Notes under the pieces: generated by a model
What the model was told of the DNA's origin: nothing
Seen by the model: the letters and a program-made list of their open reading frames with translations, nothing else
Database searches by the model: none
Program-made: the position numbers and the translations under genes
Assembly: GCA_902809825.1 (NCBI GenBank)
Contig: LR778114.1
Location: forward strand, 496,001 to 560,000
Length of the DNA stretch: 64,000 nt
DNA from: Candidatus Hydrogenisulfobacillus filiaventi
Lineage (GTDB): Bacteria; Bacillota; Sulfobacillia; Sulfobacillales; R501
Reading direction: 5' to 3'
Shown here: positions 34,646 through 43,991 of the stretch, piece after piece
How positions within the stretch are numbered: position 1 is the stretch's first letter
Layout: each line of letters begins with the position of its first letter

Positions 34646-35311
34646 CGCGGATTGCATCCTGGTGGGTGGTCCGGGTGGCTGCCCCGAATAGTGCGAATCC
34701 TTTCGGCCGGGGTGCGCAAGAGAGTCGGAAGGCGCGTGGGGGAATAAAACCGGTAAACGGGGGGCAGCAGGCGGGCGCATCGGATCCCGGTGGGTGAAGA
34801 AGACGCTGGGCAGGGGCGGTCGGTGCCACACGGCCGGGGTGCGACGCCGATGTTCCGTCCATCCGGCGCGAGAGGCATTCAGCTGGGGGAGGGGATTGGT
34901 CCCGGGAGCGTGATGAGCCAGGATGGGGATTCACCCGGCAAAACCTACCAAAATAGCGGTTGCAGCCGGGCAAACCTGCCGCTTGCAGCCGTTGATGTCG
35001 GTGTCAGTGGGGGGCTTCAGGTACATGGCGCCAGGACAGGGTGGGGGAGGGTCCGGTCGAGCGCCCGCAAGCCAGCCCGGAGAAAAAGCTCCGGTGCATT
35101 AGGAGGGGTCGCAGGCTAGCGGGGAAAGAACGTGTGGTCCGCACCAGGGGGACGACTCCACCAGGGATGGTGTCCTATCCGAAATTTCCGGTCGAGTCAG
35201 GCCTTCCGGTTCCAGGCAGGGGCCCAGGCGGCATGTTGCCGCCGCCGGCCCATCTCGGTGTCCAAAGTGGGCTTATGGAAGCCTCGACAGCGGCACGGAT
35301 GGAAACGGCGA
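34646..35311. other. Non-coding interval of about 670 bases
   Basis: Frames in all six readings are short, mutually overlapping and unlike any family I recognise. A 'GCAGCCG' sequence recurs near 34960 and 34986 in a small repeat-like patch (TTGCAGCCGG / TTGCAGCCGT). Nothing else is visible before the tRNA hairpin. Confidence 0.4.
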
Positions 35312-35339
35312 ACCCCGCATCCCTTACCGGATGCGGGGT
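35312..35339 (-). terminator. Hairpin at the end of the tRNA cluster
   Basis: ACCCCGCATCC (35312-35322) pairs perfectly with GGATGCGGGGT (35329-35339) around a 6-base loop, directly after the tRNA-Lys 3' end on the minus strand. The following minus-strand bases are TTCGCCGTTTCC, so the T tract is weak. Confidence 0.7.
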
Positions 35340-35344
35340 CCCTA

Positions 35345-35420
35345 TGGTGGGCGTGGAAGGCCTCGAACCCTCGACCCGCTGATTAAGAGTCAGCTGCTCT
35401 TCCAACTGAGCTACACGCCC
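35345..35420 (-). tRNA. tRNA-Lys (anticodon CTT)
   Basis: A 76-base cloverleaf. Acceptor GGGCGTG pairs with CACGCCC; the D arm contains TAGCTCAGTTGG; the anticodon loop is CTCTTAA; the T arm is GAGGGTTCGAGGCCTTC-like with a standard TTCGA loop. CCA is encoded. Last of three tRNAs transcribed on the minus strand. Confidence 0.95.
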
Positions 35421-35428
35421 GACTATCA

Positions 35429-35505
35429 TGGTAGCGGCGGGTGGATTCGAACCACCGACATTACGGGTATGAACCGTATGCTCTAACCAACTGAGCTACG
35501 CCGCC
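35429..35505 (-). tRNA. tRNA-Met, elongator (anticodon CAT)
   Basis: A 77-base cloverleaf. Acceptor GGCGGCG pairs with CGCCGCT (one G-U at 1-72). The anticodon arm is TACGG-TTCATAC-CCGTA; the T loop is TTCGAAT. CCA is encoded. The anticodon stem lacks the GGG/CCC run and there is no 1-72 mismatch, so it is the elongator form; a tRNA-Ile2 with modified CAT cannot be excluded by eye. Confidence 0.9.
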
Positions 35506-35507
35506 AT

Positions 35508-35584
<77 letters not shown>

Positions 35585-35608
35585 ATGTCCGTTCTGCGGA
35601 CAGCAATT

Positions 35609-35637
35609 ACTATACCCCGGCCATGCGTGCCCGTCAA
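35609..35637 (-). promoter_or_regulatory. Promoter of the tRNA operon
   Basis: Minus strand TTGACG (35632-35637), 17-base spacer, TATAGT (35609-35614). Near-consensus sigma-A type, as expected for stable RNA. It drives fMet-Met-Lys tRNA genes. Confidence 0.85.
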
Positions 35638-35695
35638 CCGGTTTCCGGCTGGCCCCGGCCGGCAACCCGTGCCGCCCGGGACGTGCGGCCCGGTG

Positions 35696-36493
35696 TCAGG
35701 GGCGGAGCGTGCCTTGCGGGCAAGCCAGCACGGGCTGCCCGGCGTCCCGGGCGGTCTCGGGGTCCTGCATGGGCCGGGTGTCGGGGAAGAAGGCGTGCCG
35801 GGTGCCGGGATAGCTGTGGTATTCGAAGGATTTGCCGGCGGCCTGCATAGCCCGCACCAGGTCGGGGACGGTGCCGGTGGCGCGGGGATCCTCCCCGCCG
35901 TAGAGGTCCAGCATGGGTCCCGGGATGGCCCCTTCGTCTCCAGGGACGGGCTTTCCCCGTCAAAACCACACTGGCCGCCGGATGCGGCGGCAGGCTGGCC
36001 AGACGGGTACCGATGCCGCTCCCCATGCAGAAGCCGAGGCTGGCGACGTGGTCCGGCTGCACGTCGGATTGGGCGCGCAGGTACCCCACCGCTTCCACTA
36101 GGTCATGTGTAAAAGCGGCCCGGGGTTCCGGGCGCATGACCCGGATGAGGGTGCGGAGGCCCGGGCAACCGGTTCCGGGCATCCCCCAGAGGGGCGGGAT
36201 CCCGCTGGCGGTCAGGCGGGGCGGTCCGCGGGATCGCCATCCCGGCCGGGATGCGGTCGGGGGCCATGGCCTCCCGGCGTGCGCCTGTGTAGAGGGCGGC
36301 GGCCAGGGCCAGGTAGCCTTCCCTGGCTAACCCACCGGGCCACATCCCGGATGTTGGCGTCCACCCCCGGATTTCATGAGTGACGAGGATGGCGGGAAAA
36401 GGGTCGTCGCCCTCCGGGCGGGCCGGGTAACCGTCCAGCGTGCGGTCGTAATCGGGGAAGCGGTTTGCATGGGCCGGAAAGCCCTTCCTTCAT
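35696..36493 (-). pseudogene. Dienelactone hydrolase family pseudogene, multiple frameshifts
   Basis: Pieces of an alpha/beta hydrolase of the dienelactone hydrolase family occur in order but in different frames. N-terminal DGYPARPEGDDPFPAILVTHEI is near 36435-36370; LAREGYLALAAALYTGARRE near 36335-36275; LVEAVGYLRAQSDVQPDHV and the nucleophile GFCMGSG near 36100-36010; then GEDPR (acid) and YPGTRHAFFPDTRP (His) near 35900-35760. The catalytic Cys, Asp and His codons all survive, so decay is recent, or the assembly has indel errors. Frame changes are needed at least near 36490, 36360, between 36280 and 36110, and near 35930. Confidence 0.8.
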
Positions 36494-36510
36494 GGGGGCG
36501 GCAGCGGCAA

Positions 36511-38268
36511 CTAACGCCGGCCGGCAGCCGGGCCGGCCTGGTCCGGCCGGTCTTGTTCTGGGGCCCCTGCCGGCAGGGGCCCGACCTCCTCCTCATAGAT
36601 GAAGCGCCCGCCCCGCATCCAGGATGCCCCCGCCGCGATCAGGCTCATCGCAATCGAGAAGGTGAACACCACCACCAAGCCGTGCCGGAAGGGGCCGGCG
36701 ATGAGGGAAGGGAAGAAGGTGCGGCCGGTGAGGCGGGCCGCCGACTCCGGGGGAAGGGCCGCCAGCACCCGCGGCCCCAGCAGGGTGCCTAGGGGGTTAT
36801 AGCCCAGGAAGGCGGCGAAGAGGTAGCTGACGGGCGGCAGGCGAGAGAGGGCGGCCGCCACCGGTGCCGGGACCCCGTTGGCGGTCAGACCCTTGAACAA
36901 AGTGGGGGGCACGCTGGCGGAGAGGCCGGCGATCATCAGGGAGAAAAAGATGCCGATGGAAAGGGGCATCCCGGTGTTCTGAAAGGTGGAGCGCATGCCG
37001 GAGGCGGCGCCCCGGTGCCGCGGCGGGACACTGTTCATGATGGCAGTGGTGTTGGGGGCGCCGAAAAGCCCGAAGGCGATGCCGTTGAGAAAGAGGACCA
37101 GCGCGAAGACGGGGTAGGAGAAATCCACCGGCAACAGCAGGAAAAGGCCGAAGGTCAAGGCGGCCAGCAGCATGCCGCCGGTGGCAAAGGGCCGGGCCCC
37201 GTACCGGTCCGACAGCCAGCCCGAGGTGGGGCCGGCCAGGATGAAGCCGGCGGTGAGGGGCAGGAGGTAGATGCCGGCCCAGAGCGGGGTCTGGGTGTAG
37301 TTGTAGCCGTGCATGGGCAGCCAGATGCCCTGCAGCCAGATGATGAGCATGAACTGCAGCCCGCCCCGCCCGATGGCGGAGATGAGCCCGGCCAGGCTGC
37401 CGGCGGTGAAGGCCCGGATGCGGAAGAGCCCCATGTGGAACATCGGTTCCGGCACCCGGTATTCGACCCAGACGAACAAGCCCAGGATGATCAGGCCGGC
37501 GGCCAGCCCCGCCAGCACCCAGGGGTTGCCCCAACCCATCTGAGCGTGACCGTAGGGCTTAATGCCGTAGGTGATGGCCACCAGCAGCACGGTCAGCCCT
37601 ACGGCAAAGGTGAGGTTGCCCGCCCAGTCGATGCGGGCGGGATGGCGCTCCCCCACCTCGCGCAGCTGCAGGTAGGCCCACACCGTCCCGAAGAGGCCGA
37701 CCGGGACATTGACCAGGAACACCCAGCGCCAGTCGACGGCAGCCAGCAGTCCGCCCAGGATGAGGCCGGCAAATTGTCCCACCAAGGCCGCAATCTGATT
37801 GATGCCCATGGCCATGCCCCGCTGGCGGGGCGGGAAGGCGTCGGTCAGGATGGCGGCGGAGTTGGCCATCAGGAGGGCGCCGCCCACCGCCTGCAGCATG
37901 CGGAAGGCGATGAGCTCCACCGCCCCGGCCGGGCCGGTGCTCCAGGTGAGGGAGAGGAGGATGGAGCCGGCGGTGAAAACGGCAAAGCCCAGGTTGTACA
38001 TCCGTACCCGGCCGTACAGGTCCCCGATGCGCCCGAAGGTCACCACCAGTACCGCTGTCACCAGCATATAGCCCATCAGGATCCACAGCAGGTAGCTGAA
38101 ATTGACGGGGTCGAGGGGGTTGAGGCGGATGCCCCGGAACACCGCCGGCAGGGCGATGAGCAGGCTGGACATGTTGAGCATGGCCATGAGCATGCCCAGG
38201 GTGGTGTTGGAGAGGGCAATCCATTTGTAGGCCGGAGCCGGGCGGGACGGGGAGGTCAGGGTTGCCAT
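36511..38268 (-). CDS. MFS multidrug exporter, DHA2 (EmrB/QacA) type
   Basis: A 585-residue transporter with 14 predicted membrane helices. Motif A is present ([14 protein letters not shown]), with [20 protein letters not shown] and the DHA2-type motif at helix 5 ([19 protein letters not shown]). It exports drugs or toxic metabolites in exchange for protons. ATG 38268 follows GAGGAGGTGCCCT; a longer upstream frame overlaps the marR gene and is rejected. Located 29 bases after marR in the same direction, so expression is probably derepressed by a MarR ligand. The C-terminal 30 residues are charged and variable. Confidence 0.92.
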   Translation of the reverse strand: MATLTSPSRPAPAYKWIALSNTTLGMLMAMLNMSSLLIALPAVFRGIRLNPLDPVNFSYLLWILMGYMLVTAVLVVTFGRIGDLYGRVRMYNLGFAVFTAGSILLSLTWSTGPAGAVELIAFRMLQAVGGALLMANSAAILTDAFPPRQRGMAMGINQIAALVGQFAGLILGGLLAAVDWRWVFLVNVPVGLFGTVWAYLQLREVGERHPARIDWAGNLTFAVGLTVLLVAITYGIKPYGHAQMGWGNPWVLAGLAAGLIILGLFVWVEYRVPEPMFHMGLFRIRAFTAGSLAGLISAIGRGGLQFMLIIWLQGIWLPMHGYNYTQTPLWAGIYLLPLTAGFILAGPTSGWLSDRYGARPFATGGMLLAALTFGLFLLLPVDFSYPVFALVLFLNGIAFGLFGAPNTTAIMNSVPPRHRGAASGMRSTFQNTGMPLSIGIFFSLMIAGLSASVPPTLFKGLTANGVPAPVAAALSRLPPVSYLFAAFLGYNPLGTLLGPRVLAALPPESAARLTGRTFFPSLIAGPFRHGLVVVFTFSIAMSLIAAGASWMRGGRFIYEEEVGPLPAGAPEQDRPDQAGPAAGRR

Positions 38269-38297
38269 AGGGCACCTCCTCTCGGTGGGGAGTAGGA

Positions 38298-38759
38298 TTA
38301 CCCGAGCGGGCCGGAGGCGGCGGGTACCTCCGGCTCCCGGGCCAGGCGTTGCGCCTGGTCCAGCACCCGGGCCAGCAGCTCCTGCAGGCGGGTCTGCTCC
38401 TCCGGGCTCAGGGTGCTCAGGATGCGGGCGGCGGTTGCGTGGCGCAGGGCCGCCCAGCTGGCCACACACTGCTGGCCTTGCTCGGTGAGGATGACCCGGA
38501 CCACCCGCTCATCCGCCGTATCCCGGGCCCGCCGGACCAGGCCCTGCCGTTCCAGGCGCTTACAGGCGGTGGTAACGGAACTCTGCCCGATGCCGAGGGC
38601 CGCCGCCAGCTGGCCGACCCGCAAGGGGCCCGCCTTTTCAAGCAGGCGCAGGAGCCAGTACTGCTCGGCGGTAATCTCCCCCCGCCGCACGGGATGGGTG
38701 AACCACCGGAAGACCCGCATCAATTCCAGCAGTTCGCCGACTAGCGCCTCCGGCACCAT
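38298..38759 (-). CDS. MarR-family transcriptional regulator
   Basis: A 153-residue winged-helix regulator: [40 protein letters not shown] (recognition helix) and [20 protein letters not shown] (wing with the conserved D-x-R-D/E motif). First gene of a two-gene operon with the MFS exporter and very likely its repressor. A dyad overlaps its promoter. Confidence 0.93.
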   Translation of the reverse strand: MVPEALVGELLELMRVFRWFTHPVRRGEITAEQYWLLRLLEKAGPLRVGQLAAALGIGQSSVTTACKRLERQGLVRRARDTADERVVRVILTEQGQQCVASWAALRHATAARILSTLSPEEQTRLQELLARVLDQAQRLAREPEVPAASGPLG

Positions 38760-38789
38760 GGGCCATCCCTCCAGGTGTTTGCACCCTGC

Positions 38790-38817
38790 ATTGTATCGAT
38801 CCTCAATGTAAATGCAA
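38790..38817 (-). promoter_or_regulatory. marR-MFS promoter with dyad operator
   Basis: Minus strand TTGCAT (38812-38817), 16-base spacer, TACAAT (38790-38795). The two elements form a dyad with arms TGCATT and AATGCA, and an inner CATTG/CAATG pair, so MarR bound here would cover both promoter elements. Confidence 0.65.
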
Positions 38818-38915
38818 GGCGGTGAAGGCGCTGTGGCCCGGCCCTGGCCTGGCCGCGGCGGCCCGGCTGTCCTACAATGCGGTTACCAGGCGCGGGGCAG
38901 AGGAGGCGATGCGGG

Positions 38916-39422
38916 ATGGCGGATGGGGGCGGGCAGCCCCGCTATCTGGTGAGCGCCTGCCTGGCGGGCATGCGCGTGCGCTACGACGGGCGCGATTCGG
39001 CGGCGGTTGCCTGGTTGACGGCGGTGAGCCGGGGCCAGGCCATCCCCCTATGCCCGGAAGTGCTGGGTGGCCTCGATATTCCCCGTGAGCCGGCGGAGAT
39101 TGTAGGGGGCACCGGCGAGGACGTACTGGAGGGGCGGGCCCGGGTGCAGACTCAAAGCGGCCGGGATGTGACCGGCGCCTTCCTGGAAGGGGCGTTCCGG
39201 GTGTTGGGGGCGGCCCGGGCCTTGGGGGTGACGGCGGCGGTGCTCAAAAGCCGCAGCCCCTCCTGCGGTTGCACGGCCATCTACGACGGCAGCTTCAGCG
39301 GCCGCCTGCGCCCGGGCGCCGGGGTGCTGGCCGCCCTGCTTCAGCGGGAGGGCATTGTAGTCCAGGAAGGGGAGGCGGACCCGCCGTCGGCAACTGCATC
39401 CGAACCCCGGCCGGAGGCGTAA
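38916..39422 (+). CDS. DUF523 / TudS-like thiouracil desulfidase family protein
   Basis: A 168-residue protein with the DUF523 signatures: YLVSACLAGMRVRYDG (Cys 15), PLCPEVLGGLDIPREPAEI (Cys 46) and SPSCGCTAIYDGSF (Cys 117, Cys 119). Three of these cysteines bind a 4Fe-4S cluster in TudS, which removes sulfur from 2-thiouracil; many homologues are uncharacterised. ATG 38916 follows GAGGAGG. TACAAT at 38873-38878 may be its -10. It is followed by a DUF302 gene 38 bases later. Confidence 0.88.
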   Translation: MADGGGQPRYLVSACLAGMRVRYDGRDSAAVAWLTAVSRGQAIPLCPEVLGGLDIPREPAEIVGGTGEDVLEGRARVQTQSGRDVTGAFLEGAFRVLGAARALGVTAAVLKSRSPSCGCTAIYDGSFSGRLRPGAGVLAALLQREGIVVQEGEADPPSATASEPRPEA

Positions 39423-39460
39423 CGTTCCCCGGGGACAAGGTCCTGGAGGGAGGAACCGCT

Positions 39461-39883
39461 ATGGGGACGGAACGGTTATGGAGCTATGCCAGCCGCCGGC
39501 CGGTGGGCGAGATGAAGGCCGCCCTGGAGGCGGCGCTGGCGCGGCGGCCGGTGATCCTGTACGCCCTGGTCGACCACGCCCGCGATATGCGCGCCCGCGG
39601 GGTGGAGGGGGTGCCGGAGACCTACACCTTCATTTTCGGTAATCCCCGCCTGGGAGCCGGCTTGGTGGCCGTCAGCCCGGCGGCGGTGGCGGACATGCCC
39701 CTGCGCCTGGGGCTCATCCCGGACGGACCCGGCAGCCGGGTCGTCTACCGCCGGCTGGCGGAGGCCCTCGCCGACCACGCCCCCGCGCTGGCCGCACCCG
39801 GACAGGCGGCGGATGAGCTGGTGGCCGCCATCGTCCAGGAGGCGGACGCTTCAGGCCCGGCCCCAGGCGGGGAAGAGGCGTAA
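39461..39883 (+). CDS. DUF302-family protein
   Basis: A 140-residue soluble protein: LEAALARRPVILYALVDHARDMRA, TYTFIFGNPRLGAGLV, PLRLGLIPDGPGSRVVY. This is the DUF302 fold, function unknown (relatives occur near heavy-metal and sulfur genes). ATG 39461 follows GGAGGGAGG. Co-directional with the TudS-like gene. The 3' end overlaps the convergent marC gene by 33 bases. Confidence 0.85.
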   Translation: MGTERLWSYASRRPVGEMKAALEAALARRPVILYALVDHARDMRARGVEGVPETYTFIFGNPRLGAGLVAVSPAAVADMPLRLGLIPDGPGSRVVYRRLAEALADHAPALAAPGQAADELVAAIVQEADASGPAPGGEEA

Positions 39884-40474
39884 CAGCCCGGCGGCCGCCA
39901 TCTGCACGGCGATGACCGCCAGCAGCAGCCCCATCATCCGGGTGATGAGGTTGAGGCTGGAACGGGACAGGCGGTTGCCCACCCGCTCTGCATTGACCAG
40001 GATGGCATAGGTGGCGGCCATGACCGCCAGGAAGGCCAGCAGTACCGCCGCCAGCGCAGGGAGGGGCCCGTCGCTGGCGCCCTGGCCCAGGACCAGCAGG
40101 GTGGCCAGGGTGCCGGGACCGGCCAGGATGGGCACCGCCAGGGGCGCCACGGCGATGTCAGGCCACGGCCGCGGGGCCCCGGGGTCGTGTTCCTCAGCCC
40201 GGGGCGTGTGCAAGGGCGACCCCTGGGCATGCAGCAGGCTGGCGGCGATCCCGAACAGGATGATGCCCCCCGCCACCCGGAAGGCGGCCAGGGTGATGCC
40301 GAAGAAGGCCAGCAGGAAGGGGCCCGCCACCGCGAACACCATCCCCGCCCCCAGGGCCACCAGGCTGGCCCGGCGGGCCACCAGCAGGCGGTCGGCAGGC
40401 CCCGCCCCTTCGGTCAGCGCCAGGAAGACGGGGACGTTCCCGAAGGGGTTGACCACGGCAAATAGGGCGGCCAC
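39851..40474 (-). CDS. MarC-family integral membrane protein
   Basis: A 207-residue protein with six membrane helices: AALFAVVNPFGNVPVFLALT (family signature), LAVPILAGPGTLATLLVLG, and RMMGLLLAVIAVQMAAAGL. MarC proteins have no proven substrate. The first standard start is GTG 40474, which cuts the first helix short. A CTG at 40495 directly after GGGAGGGATAG would restore the usual N-terminus (LLTWLHDV...). It follows the 123-residue membrane gene, whose stop lies 3 bases before that CTG. Confidence 0.85.
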   Translation of the reverse strand: MAALFAVVNPFGNVPVFLALTEGAGPADRLLVARRASLVALGAGMVFAVAGPFLLAFFGITLAAFRVAGGIILFGIAASLLHAQGSPLHTPRAEEHDPGAPRPWPDIAVAPLAVPILAGPGTLATLLVLGQGASDGPLPALAAVLLAFLAVMAATYAILVNAERVGNRLSRSSLNLITRMMGLLLAVIAVQMAAAGLLRLFPAWGRA

Positions 40475-40498
40475 ATCGTGCAGCCAGGTGAGCAGCGG

Positions 40499-40870
40499 CT
40501 ATCCCTCCCTGCCCAGGGGGCTGCCGCCCTGGGGGCGCTCCGCCCCCGGCCCGCTGAAGAGGCCCAGCATGGCGGCCAGGAAGAGCAGGGAACCGGGAAT
40601 GACCCAGAAGGTGCCCGCGGTGAGGATGCCGGCGGCCGCGGTCAGCAGCAGGAGGATGCCGCCCGCCAGCCGCAGGGGCCGGATGAGCAGCGCCACCGCC
40701 GCCAGCAGGGCCAGCCCCGCCACCACATCCGTATACCCTCCGAACTGAAACGGGATCGGGCGCATGTAGCCGTGCCCGGGGGCGAAGTGGCTGACGTAAA
40801 TCTCCGCCCGCGCTGTATACAGCCCCCAGCCGCCGCCGGCCAGCCCCAGCAGGAATGCCCCCCACCGCAT
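40499..40870 (-). CDS. Small integral membrane protein
   Basis: A 123-residue protein with about four membrane helices (residues 4-20, 47-63, 67-85, 88-106) and an extracytoplasmic loop YVSHFAPGHGYMRPIPFQFG. No family recognised. GACAGGAGGC precedes the ATG. Minus-strand TATAGT at 40913-40918 may be its -10, with a poor -35 (CTGCAG). It runs into marC and is probably co-translated with it. Confidence 0.65.
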   Translation of the reverse strand: MRWGAFLLGLAGGGWGLYTARAEIYVSHFAPGHGYMRPIPFQFGGYTDVVAGLALLAAVALLIRPLRLAGGILLLLTAAAGILTAGTFWVIPGSLLFLAAMLGLFSGPGAERPQGGSPLGREG

Positions 40871-41064
40871 CTCGTCTGCCTCCTGTCCCCGGCTTGGTGC
40901 CGTCGTGTCTCCACTATAGCGGTTTTGCGGCCCCGCTGCAGATGGGGCCGGGCATACACGACTTCTGTACGCCCCTGTGGGAACGCTGTAAGCTGGACCG
41001 AATGGCCCATGATAAGGTTGGCCTAACGGACCATTGCGGGTTGAGGAGGATGGAGGGATCGGGC

Positions 41065-43965
41065 ATGGAAAATAGTGAGTTAGAACTAGCCAACGTGAAC
41101 GATCCCGTTGTAGCTCCTGCCCCCCGCCGTCCCCAGCCGGGGGCGCCCCCCGGGGAACGGCGGGTGCACACCACCTGCTACATGTGTGCCTGCCGCTGCG
41201 GCATCGAGGTCACGGTGCGCAACGGCCAGGTGCGGTTCATCCGCGGGACCCCCGGGCACCCCGTCAACCGCGGCGTCTGGTGTGCCAAGGGCGGCTCCGG
41301 CATCATGACCCAGTACAGCCCGGCGCGGTTGAGCACGCCCCTCATGCGCGAACCGGGAGCCCCCCGCGGCCAGGGCCGGCTGGTGCCGGTGGACTGGGAG
41401 ACCGCCCTCACCACCCTCGAAGGCTGGCTGCGGGAGATCCGGCGCACCGACCCGGCCCGCCTGGCCTTCTTCACCGGCCGGGACCAGATGCAGGCCTTCA
41501 CCGGCTACTGGGCCCAGCAGTTCGGCACCCCCAACTGGGCGGCCCACGGCGGCTTCTGCTCGGTCAATATGGCGGCGGCCGGCATGTATTCCGTCGGCGG
41601 GAGCTTCTGGGAATTCGGGTGGCCGGACCTGGAGCGGGCCCGCTGGTTCATGCTGCTGGGGGTGGCGGAGGACCATCCGTCCAACCCCCTCAAGCTGGGT
41701 CTGGGCGCCCTCAAGGAGCGCGGTGGCCGCCTGGTGGTGGTCAACCCCATCAAGAGCGGCTACGGGGCGCTGGCCGATGAATGGGTGCCCATCCGGCCCG
41801 GTACTGACGGGGCACTGTTGATGGCCTTCATGCAGGTCCTGGTCCGGGAGGGCCTCTACGACGCCGAGTACCTCCGGCGCTACACCAATGCCCCGGCCCT
41901 GGTCTACCAGGCGCCGGGCACCCCTTACGACGGCCGGCTGGCCGTGGCGGACGACGGGGAATGGCTGGTGGCGCTGCCTTCCGGGCGGGTGGTGCCGTTC
42001 ATGGAGGCCCGCGGCCACGGCATGCTGGAGGCCGAGGCGGTGGTCAACGGGCGGCGGGCGGTATCGGCCTTCAGCCTGTTCCGGCGGCGGCTGCAGGAGG
42101 CGGATCCGGCCTGGGCGGCCGGCATCACCGGCATCCCGGCCGCCACCATCGAGCGCTTGGCCCGCGAGATGGGGGAGACCGCGCTGCATCATCCGGTCGT
42201 GCTACCCATCCCCTGGACCGATGGGTACGGGGACCATCATCGGGAGACGGTGGGCCGGCCGGTGGCGTTCCACGCCATGCGGGGGCTGGCGGCGCACACC
42301 AACGGCTTTCAGACCATCCGGGCCCTGTTCGACCTCATGATGATGCTGGGCACCATCGACACCCCCGGCGGCTTCCGGTACAAGAGCCCCTATCCCAAGC
42401 CCATCCCGCCGCGGGTGAAGCCGGCCGCGGACCCGGCCGCCTACGGGCCCGGCCGGCCGGCCCCGGCGCCCCTCCTGGGGTATCCCACGTCGCCCGACGA
42501 CCTGCTGGTGGATGGGGACCGGCCCCTGCGCCTGGACGAGGCCTATTCCTGGCGGTATCCCCTGGCGGCCCATGGGGCCATCCAGAACGTCATCCGCAAT
42601 GCCTACCACGGTTGGCCGTACCCCATCGACACCCTGCTCATCTACATGGCCAACCTGGCCTGGAACTCGTCCTGGAACACCATGGCCACCCGGGCCATGC
42701 TGACCGCCACCGACCCCGCCACCGGCGCCTACCGCATCCCCCACGTGGTGGTGATCGACGCCTACGACTCGGAGACGGTGGCCTTTGCCGACCTGGTGCT
42801 GCCGGACACCACCTACCTGGAACGCTGGGATGCCGCCTCCCTGCGCGATCGGCCCATCTCGGAGCCGGACGGGCCGGCCGACTCCATCCGGCAGCCGGTG
42901 CTGAACCCGCCTCCCGGGGTGCGGCCGGCGGGGGACGTGCTGGTGGAACTGGCCAACCGGCTGGGGCTGCCCGGCTTTACCGACGAGGCGGGGCGCCCGC
43001 GCTTTAAGACCTACGCCGATTTCCTGACCCGTTGGGAGACCGCGCCCGGCTCCGGGGTCGGGATCCTGGCCGGCTGGCGGGGGGAGGGGGACCGCCAGCT
43101 GACGGGACCGCCCAACCCGCACCAGTTGCGGGCCTACGCCCAGCACCAGGCCTACTGGTACCATCCTCTGCCGGAGGGGCTGCGCTTCTACCGCCACGTC
43201 AACCACGCCTACCTGAAATGGGCGCGCGAGGTGCGCTTCCTGGCCGACGACGACCCCATCATCCTGCACTTCTATTCAGATGTGCTGCAGACCTTCCGCC
43301 TGGCCGGACAGGGGCTCTGGCCGGGCAAGCAGCCCCGCGATCCGGCCCTGCGCCGGCGGCTGCTGGAGGCCTTCGATCCCCTGCCCGGTTTCCGGCCGCC
43401 GCTGGAGGACGCGCGCGAGGATGCGGTCGCCTATCCGCTGCGGCTGCTCACCCAGCGGCCCATGACCCACTACCACTCCTGGGGTTCCCAGAACGCCTGG
43501 CTACGCCAATTGCTGCATGAGGCGCCCCTGTTCATGAACCCGGCTGCCGCCCGGGCCCTGGGCCTGGAGGACGGGCAATGGGTGTGGGTGGAGTCGCGGG
43601 TGGGGCGGGCGTGTGCCCGGCTGCGCTTGTCGGAGGCGGTGGAGCCGGGCACGGTCTGGACCTGGAACGCCATCGCCAAGGGACCGGGATCCTGGGGGCT
43701 CCATCCGGAGGCCCCGGAGGCGCGGCGGGCCCTGCTGGTCAATTTCCTGGTCCCCGACCTGCTGGGGAATCCGGGGCCGGGGGCCCCGTTCAACAACGAC
43801 CCGGTGACCGCCCAGGCCGGCTGGTACGACGCCCGGGTACGGGTCTACCCGGCCGAGCGGCCCGGCCCCTGGCCGCAGGTGGAGGCGCGGGAGCCCTGCC
43901 GTCCGGAGGCGGTGCGCTGGCGCCGGCTGGCCTACACCGCCGGGCGGCGCGCGCCGGTGCGGTAA
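41065..43965 (+). CDS. Molybdopterin oxidoreductase catalytic subunit, SoeA/PsrA-like
   Basis: A 966-residue DMSO-reductase-family enzyme. A 4Fe-4S site Cx2Cx3Cx27C is formed by Cys 38, 41, 45 and 73 (CYMCACRC, WCAKG). The likely Mo ligand is Cys 165 (AAHGGFCSVN). The C-terminal Mopterin-binding domain starts near residue 790 and contains QRPMTHYHSWGSQNAWLR. The N-terminus (MENSELELANVND) has no twin-arginine signal, so the enzyme should stay in the cytoplasm, like SoeA and unlike PsrA or PhsA. Substrate is inferred only; sulfite is favoured from complex type, with polysulfide, tetrathionate or arsenate as alternatives. ATG 41065 follows GGAGGG. Confidence 0.82.
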   Translation: MENSELELANVNDPVVAPAPRRPQPGAPPGERRVHTTCYMCACRCGIEVTVRNGQVRFIRGTPGHPVNRGVWCAKGGSGIMTQYSPARLSTPLMREPGAPRGQGRLVPVDWETALTTLEGWLREIRRTDPARLAFFTGRDQMQAFTGYWAQQFGTPNWAAHGGFCSVNMAAAGMYSVGGSFWEFGWPDLERARWFMLLGVAEDHPSNPLKLGLGALKERGGRLVVVNPIKSGYGALADEWVPIRPGTDGALLMAFMQVLVREGLYDAEYLRRYTNAPALVYQAPGTPYDGRLAVADDGEWLVALPSGRVVPFMEARGHGMLEAEAVVNGRRAVSAFSLFRRRLQEADPAWAAGITGIPAATIERLAREMGETALHHPVVLPIPWTDGYGDHHRETVGRPVAFHAMRGLAAHTNGFQTIRALFDLMMMLGTIDTPGGFRYKSPYPKPIPPRVKPAADPAAYGPGRPAPAPLLGYPTSPDDLLVDGDRPLRLDEAYSWRYPLAAHGAIQNVIRNAYHGWPYPIDTLLIYMANLAWNSSWNTMATRAMLTATDPATGAYRIPHVVVIDAYDSETVAFADLVLPDTTYLERWDAASLRDRPISEPDGPADSIRQPVLNPPPGVRPAGDVLVELANRLGLPGFTDEAGRPRFKTYADFLTRWETAPGSGVGILAGWRGEGDRQLTGPPNPHQLRAYAQHQAYWYHPLPEGLRFYRHVNHAYLKWAREVRFLADDDPIILHFYSDVLQTFRLAGQGLWPGKQPRDPALRRRLLEAFDPLPGFRPPLEDAREDAVAYPLRLLTQRPMTHYHSWGSQNAWLRQLLHEAPLFMNPAAARALGLEDGQWVWVESRVGRACARLRLSEAVEPGTVWTWNAIAKGPGSWGLHPEAPEARRALLVNFLVPDLLGNPGPGAPFNNDPVTAQAGWYDARVRVYPAERPGPWPQVEAREPCRPEAVRWRRLAYTAGRRAPVR

Positions 43966-43991
43966 GGGCGGGGACGGGAAGGGGGAAGGGC

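Noticed and set aside
36797-38295. Long plus-strand frames opposite the MFS gene
   Set aside because: Gly/Asp/His-rich shadows of a clear 14-helix transporter.
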